NCBI GenBank assembly: GCA_016196415.1
Contig: JACPXS010000028.1
Location: forward strand, 1 to 6,557
Source: Candidatus Omnitrophota bacterium
GTDB taxonomy: Bacteria > Omnitrophota > Koll11 > Aquiviventales > Aquiviventaceae
Direction of reading: 5' to 3'
Length of the DNA stretch: 6,557 bases
The position numbers and the translations under genes were made by a program. Below, piece after piece: positions 5,491 to 6,557 of the stretch (position 1 is the first letter of the stretch; the number at the start of each line of letters is the position of its first letter). The notes beneath the pieces are model-generated. The model ran no database searches and was not told the origin of the DNA. It saw only the letters and a list, made by a program, of their open reading frames with translations.

Positions 5491-5518
5491 GAAGCGTACC
5501 CCCCTCAGCCGTTATAAT
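5489..5518 (+). promoter_or_regulatory. Sigma70-like promoter of uvrA
   Basis: TTGAAG (5489-5494, four of six) and TATAAT (5513-5518, six of six) are separated by 18 bp, with the predicted start of transcription about 15 bases before the uvrA ATG at 5541. The -35 overlaps the last bases of repeat A copy 2 (CCAAACGTTG ends at 5491), so the repeat boundary supplies half of the promoter. No LexA-type operator was recognised here. Confidence 0.65.
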
Positions 5519-5540
5519 CCAATCGGAAACGAATCATCCT

Positions 5541-6461
5541 ATGCCTGAGCGTTCCCTCTCTCATCGTGAACCAACGCCCGGATCGCTTCCATCGATTCGT
5601 CATTCAACGGATTCGGGCGGGGTCGTCTCCCATACCGCTCAGGCGCCCCCGGCGGCTCAGGCCTCAGCAAGCGCGCCTGGGTTCTCCTCATCATCACGAG
5701 TAGGGCGATCCACGGCAGGCAATGCCATCACCATTCGAGGGGCGTTCGAGCATAACCTCAAACACATCAACCTCACGCTGCCTCGCAACCGGCTGATTGT
5801 GATTACGGGCTTGTCCGGATCGGGCAAATCGTCGTTGGCATTCGATACCCTCTACGCCGAGGGCCAACGGCGCTATGTGGAAAGCCTCTCCGCCTACGCC
5901 CGTCAATTCCTGGATCGCCTGGAGAAGCCGGACGTCGAGTCGATCGAGGGTCTGTCGCCGGCCATCGCTATTGAGCAGCGCACGGCGGGCTCCAATCCCC
6001 GCTCGACCGTCGCGACCCAGACCGAGATCTACGACTATCTGCGCGTGCGGTTTGCGCGGGTGGGCCAGCCGCATTGCCCCCGATGCAGGATTCCAATCAG
6101 CCGGCAGTCGGCGCAAGAGATCGTCTCGCGCGTCCTGGAGCTTCCGATGGGCGCGCAGTTCACCATCCTGGCCCCCGTCATTCGCGGCAGGAAGGGCGAG
6201 TCTGCCGAGGTCTTCCGGGATGTGAAGCGCCAGGGATTCGTGCGGGCGCGCGTTGATGGCGCGCTGCGCGACCTTGATGAGCCGATCACGCTCGACAAGA
6301 AACGAGCCCACACCATCGAGGTGGTCATCGACCGCCTGAGCCTTGAGCCGGACGTGAAGCCCCGGCTGACGGAGTCGATTGAAACCGCGCTGAAAGTCGG
6401 CAAAGGGATCGTCCGCGTGAATGCGGAATACGGAATGCGGAATGCGGAATGCCGGAGATGA
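5541..6461 (+). CDS. uvrA: Excinuclease ABC subunit A (UvrA), N-terminal third; interrupted by a palindromic element
   Basis: UvrA is the ATP-dependent damage-recognition subunit of nucleotide excision repair. Residues 62-293 match the family: [20 protein letters not shown] (63-82), Walker [10 protein letters not shown] (90-98), [20 protein letters not shown] (105-124), [11 protein letters not shown] (136-146), [14 protein letters not shown] (155-168), the CPRC pair (179-182), and the UvrB-binding region to about 293. Residues 1-60 are a Ser/Pro/Ala-rich, low-complexity extension; E. coli UvrA has Walker A near residue 31. No ATG, GTG or TTG lies in frame between 5541 and the conserved part, so the extension is probably translated. 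From residue 294 the frame reads a heptamer-repeat element and stops at TGA 6459-6461. The signature motif, DNA-binding zinc finger and second ATPase are absent from the window. A full UvrA has about 940 residues, so this is a disrupted gene, a frameshifted one or an assembly join. The ribosome binding site is weak (GGAAA at 5525). Confidence 0.85.
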   Translation: MPERSLSHREPTPGSLPSIRHSTDSGGVVSHTAQAPPAAQASASAPGFSSSSRVGRSTAGNAITIRGAFEHNLKHINLTLPRNRLIVITGLSGSGKSSLAFDTLYAEGQRRYVESLSAYARQFLDRLEKPDVESIEGLSPAIAIEQRTAGSNPRSTVATQTEIYDYLRVRFARVGQPHCPRCRIPISRQSAQEIVSRVLELPMGAQFTILAPVIRGRKGESAEVFRDVKRQGFVRARVDGALRDLDEPITLDKKRAHTIEVVIDRLSLEPDVKPRLTESIETALKVGKGIVRVNAEYGMRNAECRR

Positions 6462-6545
6462 CTCGGCCGCAGCGGCATCGCTGGTCCGACCCTCTGCGAT
6501 GTCTTCGCTGGCCATTCCGCATTCCGCGTTTCGCATTCCGCATTC
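6419..6545. repeat. 127-bp inverted GGAATGC heptamer-repeat element inside uvrA
   Basis: Four tandem heptamers of the type GGAATGC (variant GGAATAC) lie at about 6425-6452, and five complementary heptamers (GCATTCC type, one variant GCGTTTC) at about 6512-6546. Positions 6419-6451 pair with 6513-6545 over 33 positions with one mismatch (6430/6534) and two G-T wobbles. The 61-base loop holds its own hairpin, CAGCG-GCAT-CGCTG (6470-6483). The + frame of uvrA meets TGA at 6459, while the other two + frames stay open to the window end. The left arm begins in the codon of uvrA residue 293. The right flank is only 12 bases, too short to show whether uvrA resumes. Confidence 0.8.
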
Positions 6546-6557
6546 CCTCGGCTTCAT

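Noticed and set aside
5187..5492. 101-codon + frame across the intergenic repeats
   Set aside because: It is built entirely from the end of the small ORF in another frame, the fold-back element and repeat A; palindromic repeats commonly give such spurious frames.
6419..6545. CRISPR array or phage attachment site
   Set aside because: The units are 7 bp with no spacers and are arranged as two opposed arms, which fits a palindromic element rather than an array; no integrase or cas gene is present.
5694..6557. 287-codon antisense frame under uvrA
   Set aside because: The opposite strand clearly encodes UvrA; the frame stays open because of GC bias and the heptamer palindrome.

Overview
The window is a GC-rich bacterial stretch with six intact biosynthetic genes, a 42-codon small ORF and the 5' part of a seventh gene, all on the + strand. 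Several palindromic repeats sit between or inside the genes. The host is probably a diaminopimelate-making bacterium that uses the aminotransferase (DapL) branch of lysine synthesis. DapL, aspartate dehydrogenase and dense short palindromes would suit an uncultured lineage such as Omnitrophota or a deltaproteobacterium-like group. That placement is a low-confidence inference from gene content, since no marker gene settles it.

Layout: palindromic repeat A copy 1 (8-201, with a 60-bp insertion inside it); dapB (221-982); a hairpin (1021-1075); dapL (1090-2268); folK (2311-2829); panC (2826-3674); a sigma70-like promoter in the end of panC (3646-3675); panD (3774-4163); nadX-type aspartate dehydrogenase (4160-4984); a 42-codon small ORF (5087-5215); a gene-free stretch (5216-5540) holding a 104-bp fold-back element, repeat A copy 2 and a promoter; and uvrA (from 5541). 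uvrA runs normally for about 293 codons and then enters a 127-bp inverted heptamer-repeat element (6419-6545) that brings a stop codon.

The genes form an aspartate-family and cofactor cluster. DapB and DapL make tetrahydrodipicolinate and LL-diaminopimelate for lysine and peptidoglycan. FolK makes the pterin pyrophosphate for folate. PanD makes beta-alanine from aspartate and PanC joins it to pantoate. The aspartate dehydrogenase oxidises aspartate, probably to iminoaspartate for NAD. The overlaps folK/panC (ATGA) and panD/nadX (GTGA) point to translational coupling.

The most interesting material is the non-coding DNA. The two copies of repeat A keep a nearly identical core, while their outer arms differ in sequence and remain complementary, with three fully compensated base-pair changes. 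Copy 1 carries a 60-bp palindromic insertion bounded by a 7-bp direct repeat for which copy 2 is the empty site. Both window ends lie in or near repeats, so assembly breakpoints should be kept in mind, especially for the uvrA interruption.
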